DNA of 64,000 nucleotides from UTCHB3 sp964431385. Lineage in GTDB: Bacteria; Bacteroidota; Ignavibacteria; Ignavibacteriales; Ignavibacteriaceae. The stretch's first letter is position 1, and the number at the start of each line of letters is the position of its first letter. The DNA lies in assembly GCA_964431385.1 (NCBI GenBank), contig CAYSJM010000005.1, forward strand, positions 44,834-108,833. The letters run 5' to 3'. Below the pieces are notes generated by a model, which saw only the letters and a program-made list of their open reading frames with translations, made no database searches and had not been told where the DNA came from. The position numbers and the translations under genes were made by a program. Of the stretch, positions 50,722 through 60,270 are shown in pieces.

Positions 50722-50815
50722 GTTCTCCCTAAAATTCTTCAACAGAAGGAACACTCTATGTCTAATTATTTTTATGTTTGTAGAGTATTTTACAACAAAT
50801 ATTGAATCTTTAGAT

Positions 50816-51514
50816 ATGAAAAAATTAGCCCTGCTTACCATCGTTTTCTTTTCAACAGCGGTTTTCCCTCAAATAATGAAACCACAACAATTTTCGGGAA
50901 AAGTCGAAATACCCGTTTCTTTCTCCTACCTGGAATATCTTCCGGATGGATATACAACCAGTGATAACGCCTTTCCGTTACTCATTTTTCTCCACGGCTC
51001 GGGTGAACGGGGAGACAGCCTTGACCTCGTGAAAATACACGGCGTCCCCAAACAGATTGAAAAAGGCGATAAATTCCCGTTTATTGTTATTGCTCCCCAA
51101 TGCAAAAAAGATGAATGGTGGAGAGGACCTGAACTCGTGGCACTACTTAACCACCTCGAAACAAAATACAGAGTAGATAAATCGAGAATCTATGTAACAG
51201 GTATGAGTATGGGTGGATATGGTACCTGGGCGATGGCATTGGAAGCACCACAAAGAATTGCTGCGATTGTTCCAGTGTGTGGAGGTGGACTTCCCCACCG
51301 GATTTGTGAAGTTGGTGGTGTACCTACTTGGGCTTTTCACGGCGACAAAGATAATGTTGTGCCAATTACTGAATCTGAGAAAATGATAAATGCAACAAAA
51401 AAGTGTGGCGTCGAAGCAAAATTAACAGTGTATGAAGGTGGGAACCACAACGCTTGGGATGCTACTTACTCAAATCCCGAAGTTTACAAGTGGTTGCTCG
51501 AACATAAAAGATAA
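50816..51514 (+). CDS. Alpha/beta hydrolase (prolyl oligopeptidase/esterase-like), exported
   Basis: About 232 residues from the ATG at 50816, which opens a signal peptide (KKLALLTIVFFSTAVFPQ). The frame continues back to 50675 but that part crosses the terminator of the previous gene and is rejected. Hydrolase landmarks are LLIFLHGSGERGD (oxyanion region), TGMSMGGYGTWAMAL (nucleophile Ser), WAFHGDKDNVVP (Asp) and EGGNHNAWD (His). It resembles dienelactone-hydrolase-like predicted peptidases or feruloyl-type esterases. A GH97 gene converges from the other strand, so a role in carbohydrate side-chain removal is possible. Confidence 0.87.
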   Translation: MKKLALLTIVFFSTAVFPQIMKPQQFSGKVEIPVSFSYLEYLPDGYTTSDNAFPLLIFLHGSGERGDSLDLVKIHGVPKQIEKGDKFPFIVIAPQCKKDEWWRGPELVALLNHLETKYRVDKSRIYVTGMSMGGYGTWAMALEAPQRIAAIVPVCGGGLPHRICEVGGVPTWAFHGDKDNVVPITESEKMINATKKCGVEAKLTVYEGGNHNAWDATYSNPEVYKWLLEHKR

Positions 51515-51547
51515 CAAGAAAAACACCCCAAAAAGGTTGAATTTTCG

Positions 51548-51575
51548 GGAGGATAATTGAAATCGATTATCCTCC
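51548..51575. terminator. Hairpin between convergent esterase and GH97 genes
   Basis: A perfect 10-bp inverted repeat GGAGGATAAT / ATTATCCTCC with an 8-base loop, placed between two convergent stop codons. There is no long T run on either strand, so intrinsic termination is likely but not certain. Confidence 0.5.
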
Positions 51576-51588
51576 TGTAAAAATTTAG

Positions 51589-53685
51589 TTATTTAATCGA
51601 AATTGCAACTCCACCTGAAGTTGCAAGTTTAACCTTTACTTTGGAGGTGGAGGTCACCGTTTTCTTTTCTATCTTATATTGCATGGGGTTTTTATCCCAA
51701 CTTGCGTTGTCTCCATCCATATAAAAGTCAGCTGTAAAAGATTTTCCTGCGGGGAGAAAATCGAACGAAATTTCCATCTCTCTGGCATTTTCATCGGTAA
51801 TACCACCAACAAACCACTCGCTTTTTCCTTTCGCTTTTCTGGCAATCAAGAGGTAATCTCCCGGTTCGGCAGAAAGTATCTTTGTGTCATCCCAATCAAT
51901 TGCAACATCCTTAATAAACTGGAATGCATCCATGTGCTTTTCATAATTCTCAGGGATGTCAGCAGCCATTTGTAATGGACTGTACATCGTGACATAAAGT
52001 GCAAGTTGTTTCGCTAATGTGGTGTGCACCTGAAATTTACTTCCCGGAGTGTAATAATCCATTTTGATCTGGAAAATCCCCGGAGTATAGTCCATCGCTC
52101 CTCCCATCAGTCTCGTAAAAGGAAGAATTGTCTCATGCTCGGGTGGATTTCCTCTACTCCAGGCATTAAACTCATTTCCTCTCGCGGCTTCAGCCGCAAA
52201 CCAGTTTGGCCAGGTTCTCGATTGTCCCGTTGGTCTGTGCGATTCATGAGAATTCACCATAATTTTATATTTAGCTGCCTTTTCCGCCACTCTGAAATAG
52301 TGAGCAACCATCCACTGACCGTCATGTCTTTCTCCTCTGGGGATGATTCTGCCAACATAACCCGTTTTAACAGCATCGTATCCATTCTCTTTCATGAATC
52401 GGAATGCATCATCGAGCCTTCTTTCATAATTTGTGGCTGATGCACTTGTCTCATGGTGCATTATCATCTTAACACCTTTTGATTTTGCATATTTCTGCAA
52501 CTCTTTCACATCAAAATCGGGATATGGTGTTGTAAAATCGAAGACATTTTCTTTCCATTGTCCAAACCAGTCTTCCCAACCGACATTCCAACCTTCAACC
52601 AAGACACCGTCAAATCCATTCTTTGCTGCAAAATCGATGTAATATTTTGTCCGCTCTGTTGTGGCACCATGTTTTCCATTTGGCTTCAATACCGCCCAGT
52701 CGGTCTCACCAATTTTCACATTATTTACATCTGAGTAATTCCAACTCGATTTACCTACATGCAATTCCCACCAAATGCCGACATATTTGTTCCCTTTTAT
52801 CCAACTTACATCTTTGATCTTTGAAGGTTCATTTAGATTGAGAGTAATTTTGGATGCCAGAATATCTTCCGCCTTTTCTGCAATTATAACAGTTCGCCAT
52901 GGGGTGGTACAAGGTGCTTGCATATAAGCAGGATTCCCAACGGCATCGGGAGCCAAAACCGCTTTTAGCGACAATTCCTTTTTATCAACCAAAAGATGCA
53001 TGACCGGATAATTGGTAACTGCTGCTTCAAAAACATTGATGTATAAACCGTCATTGCTTTTCATCATAAGAGGAGTCTGAACAGCATTCGGAGCAATAAT
53101 CGAACGGGTGGATATCTCAAAAAATCCCTGTCCTTTTTCAGCATCCACTTCACTTAACTTGCTTGTCATATAAGGATATTCGTTGCTGTCAAAATCACCC
53201 GGGATCCAGAAAGTTTTATGATCACCCGCCATCACAAATTCCGTTTTTTCCTCCATAATGGTAAAATATCTTTGTTTCTCCATTTCGGGAAATTCGTAAC
53301 GGAAACCGAGACCATCATTAAATAACCTGAAGACAATCGTCATCTGTTTTTTAGTAGTAAATTGTTCCAGAATCACTTTAAGTTGGTTGTAGTTGTTCCG
53401 AATCTCCTTCACTTCACCAAGAACCGGGTTCCATGTCTCATCGAACGATGAATTCTCGACTTTCAGTTCCGCGAGATCACTGACAAAACCGGGATCATCT
53501 TTTACCACAACCCCAAGTGCTGACTCTTTGATAACATATTTACCATCAAATTTTAGCGTATAATACGGAATCCCTCCCTTGCTCATCATAAAGTCAAGTT
53601 CGAGTCTCCCGTTCGGAGATTTAAGATTCTGTGAAAAGGTTACGCACACAATAACCGTAAAAAATAAAAAAATTTTCTTAATCAT
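51589..53685 (-). CDS. Glycoside hydrolase family 97 (SusB-like alpha-glucosidase)
   Basis: A 698-residue exported enzyme (FLFFTVIVCVTFSQ). It has the three GH97 parts: an N-terminal beta-sandwich (NGRLELDFMMSKGGIPYYTLKFDGK), a central TIM barrel (KYYIDFAAKNGFDGVLVEGWNVGWEDW) and a C-terminal beta domain. The catalytic region reads MIMHHETSASATNYERR, MVNSHESHRPTG, AARGNEFNAWSRGNPPEHE and GGAMDYTPGIF. The HHET and HESHRPTG glutamates are those expected for the inverting SusB-type subgroup that hydrolyses alpha-glucosides, so alpha-glucosidase is more likely than alpha-galactosidase. It lies 59 bases after the 982-residue T9SS protein gene. Confidence 0.93.
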   Translation of the reverse strand: MIKKIFLFFTVIVCVTFSQNLKSPNGRLELDFMMSKGGIPYYTLKFDGKYVIKESALGVVVKDDPGFVSDLAELKVENSSFDETWNPVLGEVKEIRNNYNQLKVILEQFTTKKQMTIVFRLFNDGLGFRYEFPEMEKQRYFTIMEEKTEFVMAGDHKTFWIPGDFDSNEYPYMTSKLSEVDAEKGQGFFEISTRSIIAPNAVQTPLMMKSNDGLYINVFEAAVTNYPVMHLLVDKKELSLKAVLAPDAVGNPAYMQAPCTTPWRTVIIAEKAEDILASKITLNLNEPSKIKDVSWIKGNKYVGIWWELHVGKSSWNYSDVNNVKIGETDWAVLKPNGKHGATTERTKYYIDFAAKNGFDGVLVEGWNVGWEDWFGQWKENVFDFTTPYPDFDVKELQKYAKSKGVKMIMHHETSASATNYERRLDDAFRFMKENGYDAVKTGYVGRIIPRGERHDGQWMVAHYFRVAEKAAKYKIMVNSHESHRPTGQSRTWPNWFAAEAARGNEFNAWSRGNPPEHETILPFTRLMGGAMDYTPGIFQIKMDYYTPGSKFQVHTTLAKQLALYVTMYSPLQMAADIPENYEKHMDAFQFIKDVAIDWDDTKILSAEPGDYLLIARKAKGKSEWFVGGITDENAREMEISFDFLPAGKSFTADFYMDGDNASWDKNPMQYKIEKKTVTSTSKVKVKLATSGGVAISIK

Positions 53686-53723
53686 ACTTTCAGACCAATC
53701 AACATTACAGCATTACTGCATTT

Positions 53724-53750
53724 TTGGATTATTGGATTATTGGATTATTT
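53724..53750. repeat. Short 9-bp tandem repeat
   Basis: Three copies of TTGGATTAT overlap the stop codon end of the 982-residue T9SS gene. The number of copies may vary between strains. Confidence 0.8.
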
Positions 53751-56693
53751 AATGAGCATCATTTTACGGGAAGAATAAAAATCTCCCGCTTTAATTGTAT
53801 AAAAATAAACTCCTGAATTGACGCTGTTCCCTGACTTGTTTTTCCCATTCCAGGAAACAACATGGTTACCGACAGGTTTTATTTCATTTACCAAAGTGAC
53901 AACTTCTCCACCGAGGATATCATATACCTTGATCAAAACCTCACCCTGTGCGGCAGTTTTATATTGAATTACTGTTGAAGGATTAAATGGATTTGGATAA
54001 TTCTGCATCAATTCATACTGAAGTGGGGTCTGCGAATATTCGCCATTTATTCCAACGAGAACATCGTAACCACCTGAGAATGCAATGACTTTTCCATCTC
54101 GCGAACCGGCAATAAATTCGAGTGTACCATTCAAATCGATATCAGGCATACCCCAGATTGCCTCTGCGGCATAAGAATTACTGCCACCACCAAAAGCATA
54201 GGTGAAGAGAGTGTCGCTGTTTTTGCCGCCGAAAACATATATTTTATTGTCAAGGGAAGCAACACCTATTTCTGGATATCCATCAGCAGTTAAATCACCC
54301 AAAATACCGGCACCCAAATTGTTACCTCCTGTGGGAATGGCAGTAATGGTGATACCACTTTTTCCGCTCAACACATAAATGTATGGTGTGAGTGCCTGCA
54401 CCAAAACATCAGAAACACCGTCATTATCAATATCGCTTATGATGATCAGGTCTTCAATAAATCCTCCACCAACATTACCGGTCCAGTTCAGTGAACCATT
54501 CGAAGCATCGACAGAATAAACCTTCCCGGCAATGTCCCCGGCAATAACAGAGTGTTTGTTCGCTACCGTATCAAAAAGAACATCAAGTGCCCAGCAAGAA
54601 GCGTCCGTGTTGTAAGTCCATGACCGCTGGGCGAGGTCATTAAAAGCGTAAATTTCAGCAGCTGTGGCGTTTGAAAGACGAGTTGTGAACGCACCACCTC
54701 CCGGAAAAGAGACAACAGCATCCTTCATCTTTTTACTCGGTGAATCGTCAATTCTCCAGATTTGTGCTCCAGTTTTCCCGTCGAGGAGATAAGTCGAAAA
54801 GCGTCCACTACCGTTAAATTCGTTTCCACTTGCGGTGGCAAGAATGTCAATTGTGCCGTCGTTATTCCAGTCACGCCTTCCATCTATACCGTTTACATCA
54901 CCCAAATCATAATTTACTGAGTCACCAAATTCCCAAATCTTTTCACCTGTGGCACCATCGATCATATAAACATATTCGCTGCCACCGGCTGTACCAATGC
55001 AAACATCTCCAATCCCGTCATTGTTTACATCTGCTACCGGCTGAAGAGACCCCACTCTGGAAACTGAACCGGCATCATTGTTGTTTCTGTAAGAATTAAA
55101 CGACCAAAGAATATCCGCTTCAACTGATGAGTTACCATTGTATGCGATCGTAAAATAGTTGTCAGTTGCCACTATCATATCCGCAATGCCGTCGTCATTA
55201 AGATCACCCGCTTTTTTTATGAATTTCGCCGATAAATCATCCGCACTGGTTTTTGGATTGTCAGGAATAACTCCTTGCCAGTATATTGCCCCTAATGAGG
55301 AATCTACTGCTGTAACATTGGTTAAAAGCGGTATTTTTAAGTGTGTGGAATTGGAGGCATTTGAATAAATTCTTAGTGTATCCTGATGCATTCCATAGGT
55401 TTTGGGATTGGTCCAAACCCTCAAAATCACTGAACCAACGGAGTCGATGGCAAAATTTGAAGGAGCCTTAGGGATGAAATAAGTTTCTGTATCAAACTTG
55501 ATGGAATCAACAATAATCGGGGCAGATCCTGTATTGCTTAATGTTATCTCTCGATATCCCGATGAACGAACCCTCTTGTTTCCATAATCAAGGTTCGCTA
55601 CAGATGAGGTGATTACCGGACCAACAAATATCCCCCGCCCATTCAGTTTTGTTTTGGAAAATGCAAAATTTACATCATTGTGATAAATAAGCACACTGTC
55701 TTTATAATAAACCGGGTCTGTAGGTGTAAATTTGACCTCCAAAGAGGTTATTTGATTAGGTTGAATTGTAATCGGAAAGATTGTTGATGATGTGAATATC
55801 GGGGACGAAAATTTAAGCGAATCTATAGTTAGTGGTGCAGTTCCGACATTATTCAGAAACAATTGCGACGATGCAAAAGAACCAATCTGTACATTTCCAT
55901 ATTCGATGGTCGAGGTAACCACCTGAATTTGAGGAGTTCCACTTCCGCCCAGATCAAATTTGTACAAAGCCCTTTGAGTTCCACTCAACATTCTTGCCAA
56001 AAGCCAGAGATACTTTCCATCCCAGGCGAGTCCTCTGGGAGATATGCTCGCTCCCGTTCCCATAGGCACAGGAAAGGAGAAAAGAGTATCTTCAGTAGCT
56101 ATGTTAACTGCATAAATTCTCTCGGCGTCACCCTCAAAATTCTCCATCACATAAAAGAGGGTGTCACCCTTCACAGTTACTCCCTGTGGCTGAAGTCCAA
56201 ACACAGGAAGTGTATCAACAAGTTGCTGAGTGCTTACATCCATTTTATAAACACCTGCCTGAGGATTTGGATAATAAACCGTGAACCACAGTCCACCGTT
56301 CCCCCACGCTGTTCCCCCCATAAAATATGTCTGCATAATGATCGAATCGAGAACGGCACCGGAGGTGGTTACCTTACGGAAATTGTGACGAGAAGTAAGT
56401 CTTTCATTATACCAAAAATCTGTGCCATCCCACCCCAAGCCTTGAGATTCTTTGATGGTGGGGTAATTAATCATTATACTGTCAACTACATTTCCAAGTG
56501 TATCCATACCGATTAATTTGTTTTTTAATCCGGCTGTCGAACTCGATGTAGAGAGCCACAGTTTGCCATTTGCATAGACAAGTCCGTAGGCACTGTTGTA
56601 GTAGGCTGAGGCAGGTAAAGGGATGGTTTTAACAAGAGATTGAGAATTGATGCAAACAATCAAGAAGGAAAAAAGTATAAACAACTTTTTCAT
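53745..56693 (-). CDS. Large T9SS cargo protein with propeller, Ig-like and FG-GAP regions
   Basis: A 982-residue exported protein (LFILFSFLIVCINSQ). The N-terminal ~260 residues look like a beta-propeller (GLVYANGKLWLSTSSS, GLAWDGKYLWLLARM). Next are two choice-of-anchor/ASPM-like Ig modules (VTSTIEYGNVQIGSFASSQLFLNNVGTAPLTIDSLKF). An FG-GAP/quinoprotein-like region follows (KAGDLNDDGIADMIVATD, PVADVNNDGIGDVCIGT, VYMIDGATGEKIWEFG). The C-terminal T9SS sorting domain has QNYPNPFNPSTVIQY, VYDILGGEVVTLV and GVYFYTIKAG. It is expected at the cell surface or secreted. No catalytic site is evident, so adhesion or binding is likely. Confidence 0.88.
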   Translation of the reverse strand: MKKLFILFSFLIVCINSQSLVKTIPLPASAYYNSAYGLVYANGKLWLSTSSSTAGLKNKLIGMDTLGNVVDSIMINYPTIKESQGLGWDGTDFWYNERLTSRHNFRKVTTSGAVLDSIIMQTYFMGGTAWGNGGLWFTVYYPNPQAGVYKMDVSTQQLVDTLPVFGLQPQGVTVKGDTLFYVMENFEGDAERIYAVNIATEDTLFSFPVPMGTGASISPRGLAWDGKYLWLLARMLSGTQRALYKFDLGGSGTPQIQVVTSTIEYGNVQIGSFASSQLFLNNVGTAPLTIDSLKFSSPIFTSSTIFPITIQPNQITSLEVKFTPTDPVYYKDSVLIYHNDVNFAFSKTKLNGRGIFVGPVITSSVANLDYGNKRVRSSGYREITLSNTGSAPIIVDSIKFDTETYFIPKAPSNFAIDSVGSVILRVWTNPKTYGMHQDTLRIYSNASNSTHLKIPLLTNVTAVDSSLGAIYWQGVIPDNPKTSADDLSAKFIKKAGDLNDDGIADMIVATDNYFTIAYNGNSSVEADILWSFNSYRNNNDAGSVSRVGSLQPVADVNNDGIGDVCIGTAGGSEYVYMIDGATGEKIWEFGDSVNYDLGDVNGIDGRRDWNNDGTIDILATASGNEFNGSGRFSTYLLDGKTGAQIWRIDDSPSKKMKDAVVSFPGGGAFTTRLSNATAAEIYAFNDLAQRSWTYNTDASCWALDVLFDTVANKHSVIAGDIAGKVYSVDASNGSLNWTGNVGGGFIEDLIIISDIDNDGVSDVLVQALTPYIYVLSGKSGITITAIPTGGNNLGAGILGDLTADGYPEIGVASLDNKIYVFGGKNSDTLFTYAFGGGSNSYAAEAIWGMPDIDLNGTLEFIAGSRDGKVIAFSGGYDVLVGINGEYSQTPLQYELMQNYPNPFNPSTVIQYKTAAQGEVLIKVYDILGGEVVTLVNEIKPVGNHVVSWNGKNKSGNSVNSGVYFYTIKAGDFYSSRKMMLIK

Positions 56694-56719
56694 TTTGTCT
56701 CACTTTCTGCACTGGTGAG

Positions 56720-57127
56720 TTATTCGCGGGGATTTTCCTCGCACCATTTTTTTATGTAATCAGCTATCTCATAAGTTGGCGTACCGGGAGTGAATAACTC
56801 ACCGGTCCCAATTTTTTTAAGTTCAGCTTTGTCGCTCTCGGGGATAATTCCTCCCCCTGTTAAGAGAACATCTTCAATTCCCTTTTCTTTCATCAGTGTA
56901 AGCACCCTTGGGAAGAGAGTCATGTGTGCCCCTGACAGGATACTTAAACCGATTACATCAACATCTTCCTGAAGTGCAGCCTCAACTATAGTTTCGGGTG
57001 TTTGTCTTAATCCGGTATAAATCACCTCCATACCTGCATCCCTCAACGCGGCAGCAATAACTTTCGCACCTCTGTCGTGACCGTCCAGACCGGCTTTTCC
57101 AACCAAAACTCTAATTTTTTTCTGCAT
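56720..57127 (-). CDS. Stand-alone cobalamin-binding subunit of methylmalonyl-CoA mutase-type enzyme
   Basis: A 135-residue B12-binding domain: VLVGKAGLDGHDRGAKVIAAALRDAG holds the DxHxxG motif (DGHDRG) whose His ligates cobalt. DVIGLSILSGAHMTLFPRVL (SxL) and DVLLTGGGIIP (GG) complete the base-off binding site. It is the size of the separate small subunit of split mutases. It would pair with a large catalytic subunit encoded elsewhere to interconvert methylmalonyl-CoA and succinyl-CoA, linking to the carboxyltransferase at 33750-35294. Confidence 0.92.
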   Translation of the reverse strand: MQKKIRVLVGKAGLDGHDRGAKVIAAALRDAGMEVIYTGLRQTPETIVEAALQEDVDVIGLSILSGAHMTLFPRVLTLMKEKGIEDVLLTGGGIIPESDKAELKKIGTGELFTPGTPTYEIADYIKKWCEENPRE

Positions 57128-57141
57128 CTAAATCTCTCAGA

Positions 57142-57555
57142 TTATTCTAAATGTTTTTTGATTTTTTCGGCATAAGATTTCATGGTGACCACTTCATCGT
57201 ACTTTTTAAAGTCGAGTCGCTTAAATACATTATCATCATGAAATCTTGGGATAATATGATAATGCAGATGAAAGACTGTCTGTGTAGCAGCTTCACCTGT
57301 ATTGCAGATTATGTTAAACCCGTGTGCATTGGTAGCTTTTTCGACAGCAAGGGCAATTTTTTGTACTTTTTCGAAATAATAACCCATGATCTCCGGAGGC
57401 ATTTCCCTGAAATCTTTATGATGTTCAACGGGTACTACAAGCGTATGACCATAACTTAAAGGTCTGATATCCAAAAATGAAACGACTTGTTCATCTTTGT
57501 AAATTAATCCTTCATGATTATCATTTTTAATTATGTCGCAAAATATACATTTCAT
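57142..57555 (-). CDS. HIT-family nucleotide hydrolase/transferase
   Basis: A 137-residue histidine-triad protein. The motif HLHYHIIPRFH (HxHxH) is preceded by FNIICNTGEAATQTVFHL, and the N-terminus has IFCDIIKND and VVSFLDIRPLSYGHTLVVPVEHHKDF. HIT proteins hydrolyse AMP-linked phosphoramidates. The gene is 14 bases upstream of the cobalamin-binding gene, in the same direction. It is a housekeeping enzyme of unclear physiological substrate. Confidence 0.93.
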   Translation of the reverse strand: MKCIFCDIIKNDNHEGLIYKDEQVVSFLDIRPLSYGHTLVVPVEHHKDFREMPPEIMGYYFEKVQKIALAVEKATNAHGFNIICNTGEAATQTVFHLHYHIIPRFHDDNVFKRLDFKKYDEVVTMKSYAEKIKKHLE

Positions 57556-57581
57556 ATCAAATATAAAAATCTTTGTTCTTT

Positions 57582-58334
57582 TTATGAAAACGACAATGCG
57601 AAAGTTCTGGCACGATACAGGTCTTCAGCGGTATCCACGGCGATGCTTTCTATCTCCGTTTCAACAACTCTGATATCAAAGCCGTTTTCAATTATCCTTA
57701 ATTGTTCCAACTTCTCGGCATCTTCCAACGCCGACTGCGGAAGTTTTGTATAATGAAGCAAAAAATCTTTTCTGTAAACATACATCCCGATATGTTTATA
57801 AAATCTTCCCGAATCGAGTGCATTTTGAATGGACGCCAGTTCTCGGAAATAAGGGATCGGAGATCTTGAGAAGTAAATTGCGTAGCTAAAATTGTCGAAC
57901 ACCACTTTTACCACAGATGGATTATTCAATTCATCCTGTGTTGTAATTTTTTTTACAAGAGTAGAAACCTGAAGTTTGGGATCAACCACCAACGGCATTA
58001 CGGCATCATCAATTATGGCACCGGAAATAAACGGTTCATCCCCTTGAATATTCACAATTATTTCAGCATCTTGAAGCTGATTCGCTATATAAGCAATTCG
58101 GTCTGATCCTGTTTGAATATCTTCGGGAGTCATCATCACTTCCCCACCAAAATTCTTTACGGCATCATACACTCGTTGGTCATCGGTAGCAACTATAATT
58201 CGTTCCACAAGTCTCGATTTTTTTACACTTTTGTAAACCCATTCGATCATGGGTTTGTCAAGAATTTGTGCTAACGGTTTGCCCGGTAAACGGGTTGATC
58301 CGTATCTGGAGGGGATTATTCCAACTATTTTCAT
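57582..58334 (-). CDS. kdsB: 3-deoxy-manno-octulosonate cytidylyltransferase (CMP-Kdo synthetase)
   Basis: A 250-residue nucleotidyltransferase that activates Kdo for LPS inner-core synthesis. It begins KIVGIIPSRYGSTRLPGKPLAQILDKPMIEWVY, with the CTP-binding loop, and continues RIIVATDDQRVYDAV, TGSDRIAYIA, VNIQGDEPFI, HIGMYVYRKDFLLHY and EQLRIIENGFDIRVVETE, all diagnostic for KdsB. Together with the heptosyltransferase it shows that the organism makes a Kdo-containing LPS. Confidence 0.96.
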   Translation of the reverse strand: MKIVGIIPSRYGSTRLPGKPLAQILDKPMIEWVYKSVKKSRLVERIIVATDDQRVYDAVKNFGGEVMMTPEDIQTGSDRIAYIANQLQDAEIIVNIQGDEPFISGAIIDDAVMPLVVDPKLQVSTLVKKITTQDELNNPSVVKVVFDNFSYAIYFSRSPIPYFRELASIQNALDSGRFYKHIGMYVYRKDFLLHYTKLPQSALEDAEKLEQLRIIENGFDIRVVETEIESIAVDTAEDLYRARTFALSFS

Positions 58335-58395
58335 AAACTTTCTAAAATTTTAGCGGACATTCGCACAGGTGAAATTGTTCAGAAGTGCCGGGATA

Positions 58396-58698
58396 TTATT
58401 TGTTTTCGGAATTGATTACTTTGGGAACCGCAAAATGGTCACCTTCCCGGTGAGGAGAATTCTTAAAAGCTTTTTCCTGATTTAGTGACGGGACTGGTTC
58501 ATCTTCCCGAAGTGTCGCTTCACTTCCTTCAATCGGGTGGTAGAGGGGTTCAATATCGGACAGGTCAAGATCATTCAATTGATCAATATATTCAATAATT
58601 TTGTTGAATTCCTGTGTAAACTGCTCAATCTCTTTCTCATCAAACCGGAGCATCGAGAGTTTAGCTATATACTTTACATCATCTACCGAGACGCTCAT
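58396..58698 (-). CDS. gatC: Asp/Glu-tRNA amidotransferase subunit C
   Basis: A 100-residue GatC protein: VDDVKYIAKLSMLRFDEKEIEQFTQEFNKIIEYIDQLNDLDLSDIEPLYHP, followed by LREDEPVPSLNQEKAFKNSPHREGDHFAVPKVI. It stabilises GatA in the GatCAB complex that makes Gln-tRNA and/or Asn-tRNA by transamidation. Its start overlaps the acyltransferase gene by 20 bases. Confidence 0.96.
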   Translation of the reverse strand: MSVSVDDVKYIAKLSMLRFDEKEIEQFTQEFNKIIEYIDQLNDLDLSDIEPLYHPIEGSEATLREDEPVPSLNQEKAFKNSPHREGDHFAVPKVINSENK

Positions 58699-59410
58699 TT
58701 TCGATCCTGATTTTGTTTTCGATTATCTTATTTCGTACCACTTCCATTAACTCAAGCTCTTCCTTTTTACCGATATTCCCTTCAGGAGGATAAATCGGTT
58801 TGTCATAATGGATGTAAATGGGTCCGGGGACAATTTTAAATTTCCCACCTGCATTAACCCTTTCGCGAGCTCCAACGATGGTAACAGGCACAATCGGATG
58901 TTTCACTTTTACAGCAAGATAAAAAGCACCTCGTTTAAACTCATGTACTTCTCCATCTTTGCTTCTTGTTCCTTCAGCAAATAGAAGAACTGAATATTTT
59001 CGCTCATTCAAAAGGCGATCAGCTTCTTCAATGCTTTGCATTCCACTTCTCGGGTTTTTTCTGTCAACCGAGATGTAGGGACCCATCACCAATTGCCACC
59101 CAAAAAATGGTATCCGCCCCAATTCCTTTTTAAAGATCATTACCATCCTGTTTGGCACAGAATATTGCATTGCAGGTATATCATAGACACCCGAGTGATT
59201 TGGGACATAAACGAATGCCCTTTCTTTATCGATGTTCTCGGTGCCGGTAACCACTAATTTTATTCCACTCAGCTTTAGAATCCCCCATGGGAATATTCTG
59301 GCGAGCTTAAAGTATATATTGTGCTTTTTATCGAAGGGAAGTGTAATTATTCCATAAATGGAGCATACAGTTACATAAATCGAAATTGCAATAATTCGGA
59401 GTATCGTCAA
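58679..59410 (-). CDS. plsC: 1-acyl-sn-glycerol-3-phosphate acyltransferase
   Basis: A 243-residue membrane-bound acyltransferase of phospholipid synthesis. An N-terminal helix precedes VPNHSGVYDIPAMQYSVP, which is the catalytic HxxxxD motif, then KELGRIPFFGWQLVMG, LLFAEGTRSKDGEVHEFKRGAFYLA and VPVTIVGARERV, giving PlsC motifs I to IV. It converts lysophosphatidate to phosphatidate. It overlaps gatC and lies 86 bases downstream of batE. Confidence 0.93.
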   Translation of the reverse strand: MTILRIIAISIYVTVCSIYGIITLPFDKKHNIYFKLARIFPWGILKLSGIKLVVTGTENIDKERAFVYVPNHSGVYDIPAMQYSVPNRMVMIFKKELGRIPFFGWQLVMGPYISVDRKNPRSGMQSIEEADRLLNERKYSVLLFAEGTRSKDGEVHEFKRGAFYLAVKVKHPIVPVTIVGARERVNAGGKFKIVPGPIYIHYDKPIYPPEGNIGKKEELELMEVVRNKIIENKIRIENERLGR

Positions 59411-59496
59411 TTAAAATCTCAAATTTTCTTATCGTTCAAAATTTTTACTCTTTTCAACCCCAAAGTTAGCAATAATGAAGTGAAGAGACAAAGCCA

Positions 59497-60270
59497 TCAA
59501 ATAGCTTCAACCCCGGTCTTGAGTATCCATCCTTCTTTTCCATTGGGCAATTTTACCCTGTACCATTGGGAAAGTGTCTCAATTATCTCTAATTTATTTC
59601 CCTCGGTGATAACTCCCTCTTTTTTACCCTCATTTTCAGGCACCGAATATAAATGTACTTTTTCGGAGATAACAACACATTCTTGTAAATTTGTAGCCAA
59701 ATCATAATTTATGACTACTGATGGAATTGCGAAGAGCAAAAGAACAAAAACTATGGGTAAACCGATATAAAGATTCTTTTTATTTGAGATTTGTCGCTTT
59801 AAAAGAAATCCTGAAAGAAACACCAAACCTGAAATATATGCAATCAGAAAAACGACCAGCCAGAACCAAATGTTCATTAGTGAGGCAACATCTTTGAAAA
59901 TCTTAAATATGAAAAAATCGGGCAGTTTCACAATTTTTTCTTTTATTTTGAGATGCTGGTTTACAAGAAGGGAATTGACCCGAGGGTTGTTCTTGTTATA
60001 AATTAAGGCTTTTTCGAGGTAAAGAATGCTCTTCCCTGTCTCGCCTGTCTTTGAACAGGTGTATCCCAAATTAAAAAAGAGCTCTTCACCCTGATATCCT
60101 TCTCTCACCAGATTTTCATAAACTTCGAGAGCCGCATAATACTTCTTCTCTTTGAATAGTTTATTTGCCTCGTCAAACTTGGCTGAAGTATCCCCCTGAA
60201 CCGCCAAAATGGGAAATGTAATCATCAAAAACAAAATAATTGAAATTTTGTTCAAGAAAAATATCTTCAT
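59497..60270 (-). CDS. batE: BatE-like TPR and SH3-domain membrane protein
   Basis: A 257-residue protein with a signal peptide, two or three TPR units (ANKLFKEKKYYAALEVYENLVREG, ELFFNLGYTCSKTGETGKSILYLEKAL), two membrane helices (IWFWLVVFLIAYISGLVFL and IGLPIVFVLLLFAIPS) and a C-terminal bacterial SH3 domain (KVHLYSVPENEGKKEGVITEGNKLEIIETLSQWYRVKLPNGKEGWI). This is the BatE arrangement. It is last in the Bat operon and its start overlaps batD by four bases. The Bat proteins are linked to oxidative-stress or aerotolerance phenotypes in other Bacteroidota and in Leptospira. Confidence 0.88.
   Translation of the reverse strand: MKIFFLNKISIILFLMITFPILAVQGDTSAKFDEANKLFKEKKYYAALEVYENLVREGYQGEELFFNLGYTCSKTGETGKSILYLEKALIYNKNNPRVNSLLVNQHLKIKEKIVKLPDFFIFKIFKDVASLMNIWFWLVVFLIAYISGLVFLSGFLLKRQISNKKNLYIGLPIVFVLLLFAIPSVVINYDLATNLQECVVISEKVHLYSVPENEGKKEGVITEGNKLEIIETLSQWYRVKLPNGKEGWILKTGVEAI

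Noticed and set aside
50675..50815. 47-codon N-terminal extension of the alpha/beta hydrolase
   Set aside because: It would include the terminator hairpin of the preceding gene and place the signal peptide internally.
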